This document shows, one piece after another, positions 9,521-17,194 of a stretch of DNA of 34,691 bases. The notes below the pieces were generated by a model. The model saw nothing but the letters and a program-made list of their open reading frames with translations, searched no databases and had not been told where the DNA came from. Position 1 is the first letter of the stretch, and each line of letters starts with the position of its first letter. Location of the stretch: positions 1-34,691 of the forward strand of contig JALSME010000114.1 of the NCBI GenBank assembly GCA_026987955.1. The letters are read 5' to 3'. A program made the translations under genes and the position numbers. The DNA comes from Sulfurospirillum sp. (GTDB taxonomy: Bacteria; Campylobacterota; Campylobacteria; Campylobacterales; Sulfurospirillaceae).

Positions 9521-10162
9521 TTGAATAAGAGAAAAATACTTCTTCTTGAAGATGATGAAATTTTATCTCAAACTTTAAAAAAACTCCTTACTCTTGAAGG
9601 CTATACTGTTACCCTAGTTCAAGATGGAGAAGATGCCCTAGATATCACATATAATGAAAAATTTGATCTATATCTGCTTGATATAAATGTCCCACTTATA
9701 AATGGTATAGATTTTTTAAAACTACTAAGAGATGCTGGTGATAAAACTCCTGCTTTTTTTCTTACCGCACTTCAGGATATAACTTCCCTATCAGATGCCT
9801 TTGATAGTGGATGTGATGACTATATTAAAAAGCCATTTGATATAGATGAGCTTCTTATACGAGTTAAGGCCTCTCTAAAAAAAGATAACCCATTTGTAGA
9901 GTACAAAAACATAAAATTTGATACTTTTAAAAATATGGTATATATAGATGAAGAAGAGGTAAATCTTGGAAATGTAGAGAAAGGGATTCTCTCACTGCTT
10001 ATAAAAAATGTTGGTATGAGTATAGATAAGTCAATATTTTTTGATGCGATGATAAGACCTAGTGACTCAGCACTGAGGGTTATAATAAATAAACTAAGAA
10101 AAAATTTAAACCTAAACATAAAAAGTCTAAAAAACATAGGATACAAACTTGAGAAGTCCTGA
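9521..10162 (+). CDS. OmpR/PhoB-type response regulator
   Basis: A 213-residue two-component regulator. The receiver domain (4-120) has the acidic pocket EDD at 10-12, the phospho-acceptor Asp54 in LLDINVP, a Thr in FFLTA and the Lys in KKPF (about 105). The C-terminal winged-helix DNA-binding domain (130-213) is short and ends in RVIINKLRKN and NIGYKLEKS. The start is TTG at 9521 with a strong AAGGAGG at 9506-9512. It overlaps the downstream kinase gene by 14 bases. It probably controls the two small exported proteins downstream or other envelope genes. Confidence 0.9.
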   Translation: MNKRKILLLEDDEILSQTLKKLLTLEGYTVTLVQDGEDALDITYNEKFDLYLLDINVPLINGIDFLKLLRDAGDKTPAFFLTALQDITSLSDAFDSGCDDYIKKPFDIDELLIRVKASLKKDNPFVEYKNIKFDTFKNMVYIDEEEVNLGNVEKGILSLLIKNVGMSIDKSIFFDAMIRPSDSALRVIINKLRKNLNLNIKSLKNIGYKLEKS

Positions 10163-11183
10163 AAAAAAATCATTTATTACTATTTTTAGTATCTCTTTTA
10201 CATCTCTGTTTTTATTTGGTTGCCTAATTGCATACTCTTACTATGAAGAAAATAAAGACCATATAGAGAGAGATATACTATATCAAATGAAAGAGTATGC
10301 ATTTGATTTTAAAGATAAAAAATTTTCATTAGATATCATAAAAGCAAGCCCTGAGATGAAGTTTTTTAAAATGTACCAGGATGATAAAATACTATATTCA
10401 TTTTTTAGGTTTCCAAAAGATGATACTTTGGTTCTAAAAGTAATATACAAACAAGAAAATTTTAAAGAGGATTTAAAAGTACTGATATATAAAACTATAG
10501 TTTTATCCTCACTTGCAATTGTTTTTATTTTTATTTTTTCATCTGTTTTTGCATTTTATGCAATTAAACCTATGAAGCAATCCATAGATCTGCTTGAAAA
10601 TTTTCTAAAAGATTTGATTCACGATCTTCATACACCTGTTACCTCTATACTTCTCAATACAAACCTTCTAGCTAGAAGGGAAAAATCTGAAGAGCTTGAA
10701 AGAATAGAGCTTAGTGCAAAAACAATAACTTCGTTGTATAAAAATTTAGAAACACTACAACAGACAAAAAACAATAGCAATGAGCCAATTGCACTACATA
10801 CATTGATAGAAGAAAAAATTAAGGTTTTAAAAAAACTATACCCTTCAATACAAATCAAATCAAATGTTCATTTATCTTATGTACAAGGCGATCAAATATC
10901 TATTTCTAGAATTATTGATAATATCGTAACAAATGCTTGTAAGTACAATAAAAAAAATGGAAAAGTTTTTATAGAGATAAATGGAAAAGAATTAATAATT
11001 AAAGATACCGGTATTGGTATCAAGAATCCTCATAAAATATTTGATAAATACTACAAAGAAAACGAAAGAGGCTTAGGACTGGGTATGAATATTGTCAAAA
11101 GGCTTTGTATTCAGGAAAATATAGCAATAGAGATAAAAAGTGAACTTTCAAAAGGAACTACTGTAAAACTAATTTTCAACTAA
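10149..11183 (+). CDS. Sensor histidine kinase
   Basis: A 344-residue membrane kinase partnered with the preceding regulator. There are membrane helices at about 9-31 and 115-138, with a small extracytoplasmic sensor (32-112). It has an H box with phospho-acceptor His158 (IHDLHTPV), an N box with Asn262 (DNIVTNACKYN), a G1 box DTGIG at 286-290, and GLGLG at 308-312. No HAMP domain is evident. The TTG start at 10149 lies inside the end of the regulator gene, giving translational coupling. The sensor loop is too small for a Cache fold, so the signal is unknown; the acidic proteins downstream suggest a cation or envelope cue. Confidence 0.9.
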   Translation: MRSPEKKSFITIFSISFTSLFLFGCLIAYSYYEENKDHIERDILYQMKEYAFDFKDKKFSLDIIKASPEMKFFKMYQDDKILYSFFRFPKDDTLVLKVIYKQENFKEDLKVLIYKTIVLSSLAIVFIFIFSSVFAFYAIKPMKQSIDLLENFLKDLIHDLHTPVTSILLNTNLLARREKSEELERIELSAKTITSLYKNLETLQQTKNNSNEPIALHTLIEEKIKVLKKLYPSIQIKSNVHLSYVQGDQISISRIIDNIVTNACKYNKKNGKVFIEINGKELIIKDTGIGIKNPHKIFDKYYKENERGLGLGMNIVKRLCIQENIAIEIKSELSKGTTVKLIFN

Positions 11184-11227
11184 TACTTCTTTCTTATACT
11201 TTCACTACATAAAAACAAGGAGACAAA

Positions 11228-11794
11228 ATGAAAACTATAGGAAAGATGATATTACTATCAACAGTAACAGCGAGTGTACTCTTCAGTGCAACTCCAGCGA
11301 CAACAACGGGTACAGGTGCAACAGCAGCAGCAGCAACTCCTCCAGCAACAACAACTGGCACAGCGGTAACTCCTGCGGTGGTAACAAATACAAATATACA
11401 GGTTTTATCTCAACAAATGAAACAAACTGCAGATCCCGCACAAAGAGCTGCTCTTATGAACCAAGTAAAAATGGGACTTGCTACTCTTAATGAAGAAGAA
11501 AGAGAGAATACTCTTGAAGGACTAAAACAAGAGATTGAACGAGAGCATGAAGGTGATCAAAAAGAGATGGAAAATGACGATAAGAATGACGATAAGAATG
11601 ATGACAAGAATGATGACAAGAATGATAATGGAAATTATAATGACAGCAGTCATGATGGCGACAGTGATGGTGGCGATGGCGATGGTGGAGACAGTGATGG
11701 TGGAGATAGTGATGGTGGCGACAGTGATGGTGGAGACAGCGATGGTGGAGACAGCGATGGTGGAGACAGCGATGGTGGAGACAGCGATGATTAA
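11228..11794 (+). CDS. Secreted acidic repeat protein
   Basis: A 188-residue protein with a signal peptide (MKTIGKMILLSTVTASVLFSA). A Thr/Ala/Pro-rich linker follows (22-55), then a predicted helical segment (56-105) and a strongly acidic tail. The tail has four NDDK units followed by about eight GGDSD units and no hydrophobic anchor. The DNA shows matching 12-bp repeats near 11575-11628 and 15-bp repeats from about 11650 to 11790. A tail this rich in Asp would bind Ca2+ or other divalent cations; this is inference. A good AAGGAG precedes the ATG. I do not recognise a named family. The lipoprotein start overlaps the last codons. Confidence 0.75.
   Translation: MKTIGKMILLSTVTASVLFSATPATTTGTGATAAAATPPATTTGTAVTPAVVTNTNIQVLSQQMKQTADPAQRAALMNQVKMGLATLNEEERENTLEGLKQEIEREHEGDQKEMENDDKNDDKNDDKNDDKNDNGNYNDSSHDGDSDGGDGDGGDSDGGDSDGGDSDGGDSDGGDSDGGDSDGGDSDD
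11575..11790 (+). repeat. In-frame 12-bp and 15-bp tandem repeats
   Basis: Near-identical 12-bp units (AATGACGATAAG variants) are followed by 15-bp units of the form GATGGTGGAGACAGC. All lie in the coding frame of the acidic protein and keep the frame, so copy-number change would alter tail length without frameshift. Confidence 0.85.
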
Positions 11795-12059
11795 TAAAAA
11801 TCATATTTTAATACTAAGTTCAATTTTCCTTTTTAGCGGTTGTGCACTAACAAATAAGTTCTCGTATGATACAGATAAGGATGGTGTTGCAAACTACAAA
11901 GATATATGCAAAGTAACACCAATTGGTGCAAAAGTTGATAAATATGGCTGTGCGCTTGATGAAGATTTTGATGGTGTAATAGATATGTACGATAAATGTC
12001 CGAGAACAAAAGCATCAGAACTAGTAGATGGAACTGGTTGTACAATAAAAAAAATATAA
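11787..12059 (+). CDS. Small lipoprotein with thrombospondin type 3 calcium motifs
   Basis: A 90-residue protein with a lipoprotein signal (lipobox FSGC, Cys19). It has two TSP3-like calcium-binding units, DTDKDGVANYKDIC and DEDFDGVIDMYDKC. These units usually form the linker in OmpA-like outer-membrane proteins, but here no OmpA peptidoglycan-binding domain follows, so the protein is essentially signal plus linker. The ATG at 11787 overlaps the acidic-protein gene by 8 bases. An upstream extension in this frame would read through the repeat array as Met/Val/Glu repeats and is not credible. It may work with the acidic protein at the outer membrane. Confidence 0.75.
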   Translation: MINKNHILILSSIFLFSGCALTNKFSYDTDKDGVANYKDICKVTPIGAKVDKYGCALDEDFDGVIDMYDKCPRTKASELVDGTGCTIKKI

Positions 12060-12086
12060 AAGTACCGTTAAACCCATAGCCCAAAA

Positions 12087-13214
12087 TTAGTGAGATGGCA
12101 ATAATTTAATATTAACTATCTCACTAGGGGCTAAAACTCTTATGGGTGGACCCCAATAACCTACCCCACTACTTACAAAAATCTGTGTTTTTTTAGAGTG
12201 CTGGTAGAGTCCGCTTAAATATGGCTGATCTAATAAAACCAAAAGTCCAAAAGGAAAAATTTGACCTGCATGTGTATGTCCGCTAAGTATTAAATCGATA
12301 TTTTCGTCTTTTAACTCTTTAGTTATTTTTGGCTGATGAGCTAGTAAAATAGTAGGTAAATTCTTATCTACATGTAAAAGAGCTTTTTTTAAGTCTGGTT
12401 TTAAAATACCAAGTCGTCTTCCCATTAAGTCTGTAATTCCTACTAAGTTTATTTGGTTGTCAATAAATACATTTTCATTTGTTAAAACCTTTACATGTAA
12501 AGACTCTAAGAGTGAACATATTGCTTCAACTCCATGAAAATACTCATGATTGCCGCTCACAAAATAGACTCCAAATCTACTTTTTATATCTTTAAGAGCA
12601 TCTAGCTTGTCTTCAATTTCATCGACATGTAAGTCAACTAAATCACCTGTGATGACTACTATGTCCGCATTAAGGGTGTTAATATCTTTTACAATAGTTT
12701 CTAAAAACTCTTTACCCAAACTTTTCCCTATATGCACATCACTAATTTGGACAATATTTAACTCTTTTTTGAGTCCTTCTATGTTTATGTCAACTTCATT
12801 TATGATTGGTTTTTTAAAGCCATTGAAAAAACCTTTTAGCATATATGAAAAAGCCAAAATAAGCATAGTAACATCAAGCAGGGTTTTTAACATTAGTCTT
12901 CTTGATTTATCGAATGGTACTTTGTTCAATGGAATATGAAAAATATCATAAACAATAGAGATACAAAAAAGCATAAAGGATATGCCAATTAACGAAGAGA
13001 AAAAAGTAAAAAGATAACTAGGCATTATGCCTGAACGAAGTGTTAAAAAATAGAGTATTTCACCAAAACTTATAGCTATCATTATCCATTTTAAAATAGA
13101 TTTATGCTTTTGAAAAGGTTGTAATTTTGATAAAAATCTACGATAGATGTAGGCATTAAGCCCTGCTATAACAAGAGTGGCTACTACTGAAAATATGATT
13201 CTAAATAGTTCCAT
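12087..13214 (-). CDS. Membrane-anchored metallophosphoesterase
   Basis: A 375-residue protein with four predicted membrane helices in the first 125 residues, then a calcineurin-like phosphoesterase domain. Metal ligands are visible in QISDVHIGK (Asp159, His161), GDLVD (190-194), GNHEYFHG (from 221), and the late AHQPK and SGHTHAGQIFPF. The family (YaeI/YkoE-like) hydrolyses phosphodiesters or phosphomonoesters, often in lipid metabolism; the substrate here is not predictable. It follows the alanine symporter by 15 bases on the same strand and has its own AAAGG site, so it is probably the last gene of the uraA-agcS transcript. It carries palindrome variants at 12368 and 12489. Confidence 0.85.
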   Translation of the reverse strand: MELFRIIFSVVATLVIAGLNAYIYRRFLSKLQPFQKHKSILKWIMIAISFGEILYFLTLRSGIMPSYLFTFFSSLIGISFMLFCISIVYDIFHIPLNKVPFDKSRRLMLKTLLDVTMLILAFSYMLKGFFNGFKKPIINEVDINIEGLKKELNIVQISDVHIGKSLGKEFLETIVKDINTLNADIVVITGDLVDLHVDEIEDKLDALKDIKSRFGVYFVSGNHEYFHGVEAICSLLESLHVKVLTNENVFIDNQINLVGITDLMGRRLGILKPDLKKALLHVDKNLPTILLAHQPKITKELKDENIDLILSGHTHAGQIFPFGLLVLLDQPYLSGLYQHSKKTQIFVSSGVGYWGPPIRVLAPSEIVNIKLLPSH

Positions 13215-13229
13215 GTAGTAGCCTTTTGT

Positions 13230-14567
13230 CTATTTTAATGTTTTTAGTGTTTTAAAATATTTATTTGTTTCACTAGAGATTACTTTTGAAAGAATCAATA
13301 GTGCAAGCAGGTTAGGAGCAGCCATCAAGCCATTTGCAAGGTCTGAAAAGTTCCATACAAACTCTAGTTTCATCATTGCACCAACCATAACCACTGCTAT
13401 AAAAATAACACGATATAGCTTTACAAGTTTTTCACCAAAGATAAACTCAAATGCTTTTTCACCATAATAGCTCCAACCAAGAATTGTAGAGTATGCAAAA
13501 AGAACAGTTGCTACGATAATAACATATCCACCTATGTCTCCTAAGTGGTATGAAAAACTCTGCATTGTAAGCAATCCTGCACTCCCACCCTCTTGCCAAA
13601 ATGGAGATATAAGAATGATAAGAGCTGTCATAGTACAAACCACAAGAGTATCAATAAAAGTCTGTGTCATACTAACTAACGCCTGTTTTGCTGGTACATT
13701 TGTCTTTGCAGCTGCTGCTGCGATTGGAGCTGATCCAAGACCTGATTCATTTGAAAAAACACCACGAGCTACACCAAATCTAATCGCAGCTGCGATTGTA
13801 GCTCCTGCGAAACCACCACCAGCAGCAATAGGATTAAAGGCATGATAAAAAATAAGCCCAAAAGCCCCACCAATTTTGTCTGCATTCATAACTAAAATGA
13901 TAACAGCACATATAACATAAGCAGCAATCATAACAGGAACCAACTTTGATGTAAACTTACCAATAGATTTAATGCCACCAAGTATAACAACCGCCGTTAA
14001 GGTCAGCATAACAACACCTGATACCCAAGTAGGAATGTCCATCTGAGAGTTAAGCAAAGTTGCAACTGCATTTGACTGAGTCATATTGCCAATACCAAAG
14101 GCTGCGAGTGCCGTAAATATAGCAAACGCCATACCTAACTTTGGAAGTTTTGCACCATCTCTAAGATAGTACATAGGTCCACCCTTCATGCCATTTGCTC
14201 CAATCGAACGGTACTTAACAGCAAGAATTGCTTCAGAATATTTTGTAGCCATACCTACAACACCAGTAACCCACATCCAAAAAACAGCACCAGGACCGCC
14301 AAGTGTGATAGCAGTAGCAACACCAACAATATTGCCAATACCAACCGTAGCAGCCAAAGCTGTCATAAGAGCAGCAAAGTGAGAAATATCGCCCTTACCG
14401 TCTTCATCTTTGTCAAAAATCAACTTTATTGCATGCGGAAGTGCCCAAAACTGCATACCCTTAAGTATAACTGTTAAGTACACACCTGTACCAACCAATA
14501 AAATCAGCATAGGAGGTCCCCATACTATACTAGATAATGTAGAGACTAAATTCTCAATATATTCCAC
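13230..14567 (-). CDS. Sodium:alanine symporter (AGCS family)
   Basis: A 445-residue transporter with about ten membrane helices. The family pattern is evident: VWGPPMLILLVGTGVYLT near the N-terminus, TALAATVGIGNIVGVATAI, GAVFWMWVTGVVGMATKYSE, and FSNESGLGSAPIAAAAAKT. Members import alanine or glycine with Na+ or H+. The start is GTG at 14567 preceded by AGAAGG; no better ATG is near. It lies 27 bases after the NCS2 permease stop. Pairing with a serine dehydratase elsewhere in the window fits an organism that takes up small amino acids, but that link is only inferred. Confidence 0.92.
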   Translation of the reverse strand: MEYIENLVSTLSSIVWGPPMLILLVGTGVYLTVILKGMQFWALPHAIKLIFDKDEDGKGDISHFAALMTALAATVGIGNIVGVATAITLGGPGAVFWMWVTGVVGMATKYSEAILAVKYRSIGANGMKGGPMYYLRDGAKLPKLGMAFAIFTALAAFGIGNMTQSNAVATLLNSQMDIPTWVSGVVMLTLTAVVILGGIKSIGKFTSKLVPVMIAAYVICAVIILVMNADKIGGAFGLIFYHAFNPIAAGGGFAGATIAAAIRFGVARGVFSNESGLGSAPIAAAAAKTNVPAKQALVSMTQTFIDTLVVCTMTALIILISPFWQEGGSAGLLTMQSFSYHLGDIGGYVIIVATVLFAYSTILGWSYYGEKAFEFIFGEKLVKLYRVIFIAVVMVGAMMKLEFVWNFSDLANGLMAAPNLLALLILSKVISSETNKYFKTLKTLK

Positions 14568-14594
14568 TTTAAACCTTCTTTTTATATAAAGACA

Positions 14595-15848
14595 TTAATA
14601 TCCATCCAGATGTTTTGTTCTTGGTAAAACAAGATTTAAAAAAATCCCAACAATTGCACCAAGACCAATTCCACTAAAACCAACTCCACCAAAGTTGAAG
14701 CTCATACCACCAATAGCAAAAACTAAGATAATAGAAACAATAATCATATTGCGAGGATCCTGAAGATCCACTTTTTCTTTTATAAGAGTTCCCATGCCAA
14801 TAGAAGCGATAATTCCAAAAAGAAGAAGCAAAATTCCACCCATTACAGGAACTGGAATAGTACTTAAAAGAGCCCCAAGCTTTCCTACAAAAGCCAAAGC
14901 AATCGCAAAAAGTGCCGCCCATGTCATAATAGCTGGATTAAAAGCTTTTGTAATTGTTACTGCACCTGTTACTTCAGAGTAAGTCGTGTTTGGTGGTCCA
15001 CCAAAAAGGGCAGCCGCACTAGTTGCAAGCCCATCTCCAAGGAGTGTGTTTTTAAGACCTGGCTTTTGCAAATAGTCTCTTTTTGTAACATTTGAGATGG
15101 CTAACATATCACCTATATGCTCAACTGCCGGAGCAATTGCAATGGGAAGTATATATATAATAGCTTCAAGGTTAAACTCAGGAGCTACAAACTTTGGCAT
15201 AGCAAACCAAGGAGCTGCCGCAACTGCATCAAAACTGACAATGCCAAACATCAAAGATACAACATAACCCACGATAATACCACAAAGTATTGGCAATAAT
15301 CTAAACACCCCTTTCCCTAAAAGTGTAGTTAAAAGTACAACCGTTAGAGTTATAAGTGAAATTGTAATAGCTACTGGAAACTCCACTAACACGACTGAGC
15401 CATCTCCTGTTTTTCCCATAGCCATAAAAACTGCTACAGGAGAAAGAATCAGACCAATAGTCATAATAACAGGTCCAACTACAACTGCTGGCAAAAGAGT
15501 ATGTAAAAACTCACTTCCTTTTACGCGTACCAAAAAGCTAAGTACAACATAAAAAAGTCCTGCTGCAAAAAGGCCACTCATAGTTCCTGCTACTCCCCAA
15601 GTTTGCACCCCATATATGATGGGAGCTATAAAAGCAAATGAAGAAGCCAAAAAGATTGGCGGAACTGCTTCTTTGTTAACAAGCTGAAATATAAGCGTAC
15701 CAATGCCCGCTGTAAACAACGCAACGCTAGGGTCAAGCCCCGTAAGAATTGGAACCAAAACAAGCGCACCAAACGCCACAAACAAAAACTGCAAACCAAC
15801 TATGCTATCTTTCAAGCTAAAGTTATACTCTGTACTACTGCTGTACAT
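14595..15848 (-). CDS. uraA: NCS2 uracil/xanthine permease
   Basis: A 417-residue NCS2 nucleobase transporter with about 14 membrane segments. Substrate-site residues are in PAVEHIGD (Glu and His) and the signature GGPPNTTYSEVTG. The pattern is closer to UraA-type uracil permeases than to purine permeases, so uracil is the likeliest substrate; the specificity is inferred. A strong AAGGAGG precedes the ATG. The upstream edge is unusual: the nested inverted-repeat element ends only 20 bases before the start codon, just ahead of the Shine-Dalgarno. Any promoter for this operon must therefore lie inside the element or further up in dxr. Confidence 0.85.
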   Translation of the reverse strand: MYSSSTEYNFSLKDSIVGLQFLFVAFGALVLVPILTGLDPSVALFTAGIGTLIFQLVNKEAVPPIFLASSFAFIAPIIYGVQTWGVAGTMSGLFAAGLFYVVLSFLVRVKGSEFLHTLLPAVVVGPVIMTIGLILSPVAVFMAMGKTGDGSVVLVEFPVAITISLITLTVVLLTTLLGKGVFRLLPILCGIIVGYVVSLMFGIVSFDAVAAAPWFAMPKFVAPEFNLEAIIYILPIAIAPAVEHIGDMLAISNVTKRDYLQKPGLKNTLLGDGLATSAAALFGGPPNTTYSEVTGAVTITKAFNPAIMTWAALFAIALAFVGKLGALLSTIPVPVMGGILLLLFGIIASIGMGTLIKEKVDLQDPRNMIIVSIILVFAIGGMSFNFGGVGFSGIGLGAIVGIFLNLVLPRTKHLDGY

Positions 15849-15868
15849 ACATCCTCCTTAATTTTTAC

Positions 15869-16143
15869 AATATAGCCATCCAAAAACAAACTAAGGCATA
15901 CTAGTAAGTCATAAGTGAGTGAGATGTGAAGTATCTATCTTGAAGCCTTTACTAGTAAAGGTGAGAGATAGATGCTTTGCAGATTGCTTACTTATGACTT
16001 ATCCAAAGGACGATAAGAGAAGCATACACTTGACTTCGTTAAAAGGTTTTAAAGCTACTAGTAGCTCTTGCAACCTTTTGCCTCGCAATTGCATACTTCT
16101 CTTATCGCTAGTATGCCTTAGTTTGTTCTTGGATGGCTATATT
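15869..16143 (+). repeat. Nested inverted-repeat element, possible structured RNA or MITE
   Basis: Outer arms 15869-15904 and 16108-16143 are 36-bp inverted repeats with one mismatch. Between them arm B (15905-16001) and arm C (16011-16107) each fold on themselves; both have 12-bp perfect basal stems (15905-15916/15990-16001 and 16011-16022/16096-16107). TCCAAAGGA (16002-16010) forms a mini stem between them. No base is left unpaired at the junction. Arm tips are the palindromes CCTTTACTAGTAAAGG (15946-15961) and AGCTACTAGTAGCT (16053-16066), both with core ACTAGT. The dxr stop codon lies inside the right outer arm. No transposase and no clear target duplication are seen. The name of the element, if it has one, is unknown to me. 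Confidence 0.85.
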
Positions 16144-17194
16144 TCCTAACTTCTCTATCTATCTCAAATATATCATCTAAACTTTTTGGATTTACATCTT
16201 CAAACTTTTTATATGCTTTTTTTGTAAATTCTGCAAGCTCTAGTATATTTAATTCATTTTTAAAAAACTTACCTATAGCTATCTCATTGGCTGCATTTAC
16301 GACAACTCCTCTTTGAGGATTTGCTAAAAGGCTATTTTTGATTTCCCATATGGGGTATCTTTCACTCTTTATCTCTCTAAAATCAAGAGACCCCACTTTG
16401 CATAAATCTATCGGTTTTACGATTCTAGTATCTACTTTTCTTAGAAGTGCATAAGCGATAGGCAGCTGCATATTGGCATCTGCTAGATGAGCTGTGCTAC
16501 TTCCATCTTTGAAGTCTATCATAGCGTGAATTACAGAACGAGTTTCCATGATAGCATCTACATTGTCTATATCAAAAAGCCACTTTGCCTCAAGCAGTTC
16601 AAAAAGCTTGTTGGTCATAGTTGCACTATCTATTGTGATTTTGTTTCCCATTGACCAGTTTGGATGCTTCAAGGCTTGTTTTGGAGTCTGTTTTGAAAGT
16701 TCGCTCAAAGGAGTATCTCTAAATGCCCCACCACTTGCCATGATAGTCATCTTGCTTATCTCTCGTCCACTTTGAAGATACCAAAGTCCAAAATGCTCAC
16801 TATCTATAGGTGTAATTTTAGAGCAATCTAAAAGATGCCCAGCAACTACCAAAGACTCTTTGTTCGCTAAGGCTAGTTTTTTGCCAAGTTCTAGTGTTTT
16901 TATAGTTGGTGCAAGCCCGACAAAACCTACAAGAGCATTTACTACCAAGTTCGAAGTTGAGCTTTCTATAACTTCTAGTATACCTTGTGTACCATAAAAT
17001 ACATTTGTATGCTCTACATGTAGAGCTAACTCTTTTGTTGCTACACATACAAACTTTGGCTGGTGTTTTGCTATCTGCTTGTTTAAAAGCTCTATGTTTG
17101 TGCCTGCAACTAAGGCCTCTACATGTAGAGCAAATTTATCGGCAATTTTGAGTGCATTTACACCAATTGACCCAGTTGATCCAAGTAGTACCAA
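16118..17194 (-). CDS. dxr: 1-deoxy-D-xylulose 5-phosphate reductoisomerase
   Basis: A 358-residue MEP-pathway enzyme making 2-C-methyl-D-erythritol 4-phosphate with NADPH. The N-terminal Rossmann motif LLGSTGSIG begins at residue 3, and LALANKESLVVAG, PIDSEHFGLW, ASGGAFRDTP, HPNWSMGNKITIDSATM and NAANEIAIG cover the NADPH, metal and substrate sites. The start is TTG directly after the cdsA TAA and in the same frame; nothing further upstream is open. The last eight codons (from YSHPRTN back to Lys) read into the nested inverted-repeat element, which supplies the stop codon. Two exact palindrome copies (17012-17025, 17117-17130) encode LHVE. Confidence 0.95.
   Translation of the reverse strand: MVLLGSTGSIGVNALKIADKFALHVEALVAGTNIELLNKQIAKHQPKFVCVATKELALHVEHTNVFYGTQGILEVIESSTSNLVVNALVGFVGLAPTIKTLELGKKLALANKESLVVAGHLLDCSKITPIDSEHFGLWYLQSGREISKMTIMASGGAFRDTPLSELSKQTPKQALKHPNWSMGNKITIDSATMTNKLFELLEAKWLFDIDNVDAIMETRSVIHAMIDFKDGSSTAHLADANMQLPIAYALLRKVDTRIVKPIDLCKVGSLDFREIKSERYPIWEIKNSLLANPQRGVVVNAANEIAIGKFFKNELNILELAEFTKKAYKKFEDVNPKSLDDIFEIDREVRKYSHPRTN

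Noticed and set aside
11535-11786. N-terminal extension of the TSP3 lipoprotein
   Set aside because: The extension is a Met/Val/Glu-rich reading of the repeat array in the wrong frame; the lipoprotein signal starts at 11787.
11650-11790. Possible CRISPR-like array
   Set aside because: Units are contiguous 15-bp coding repeats with no spacers.
11487-11804. His-rich 105-residue ORF on the - strand
   Set aside because: It is the mirror of the Asp/Gly repeats in the acidic-protein gene and has no start context.
15919-16149. 76-residue ORF inside the nested inverted-repeat element
   Set aside because: It has no ribosome site, its composition follows the palindromes, and the inverted repeats explain the open frame; RNA or DNA structure is the better reading.
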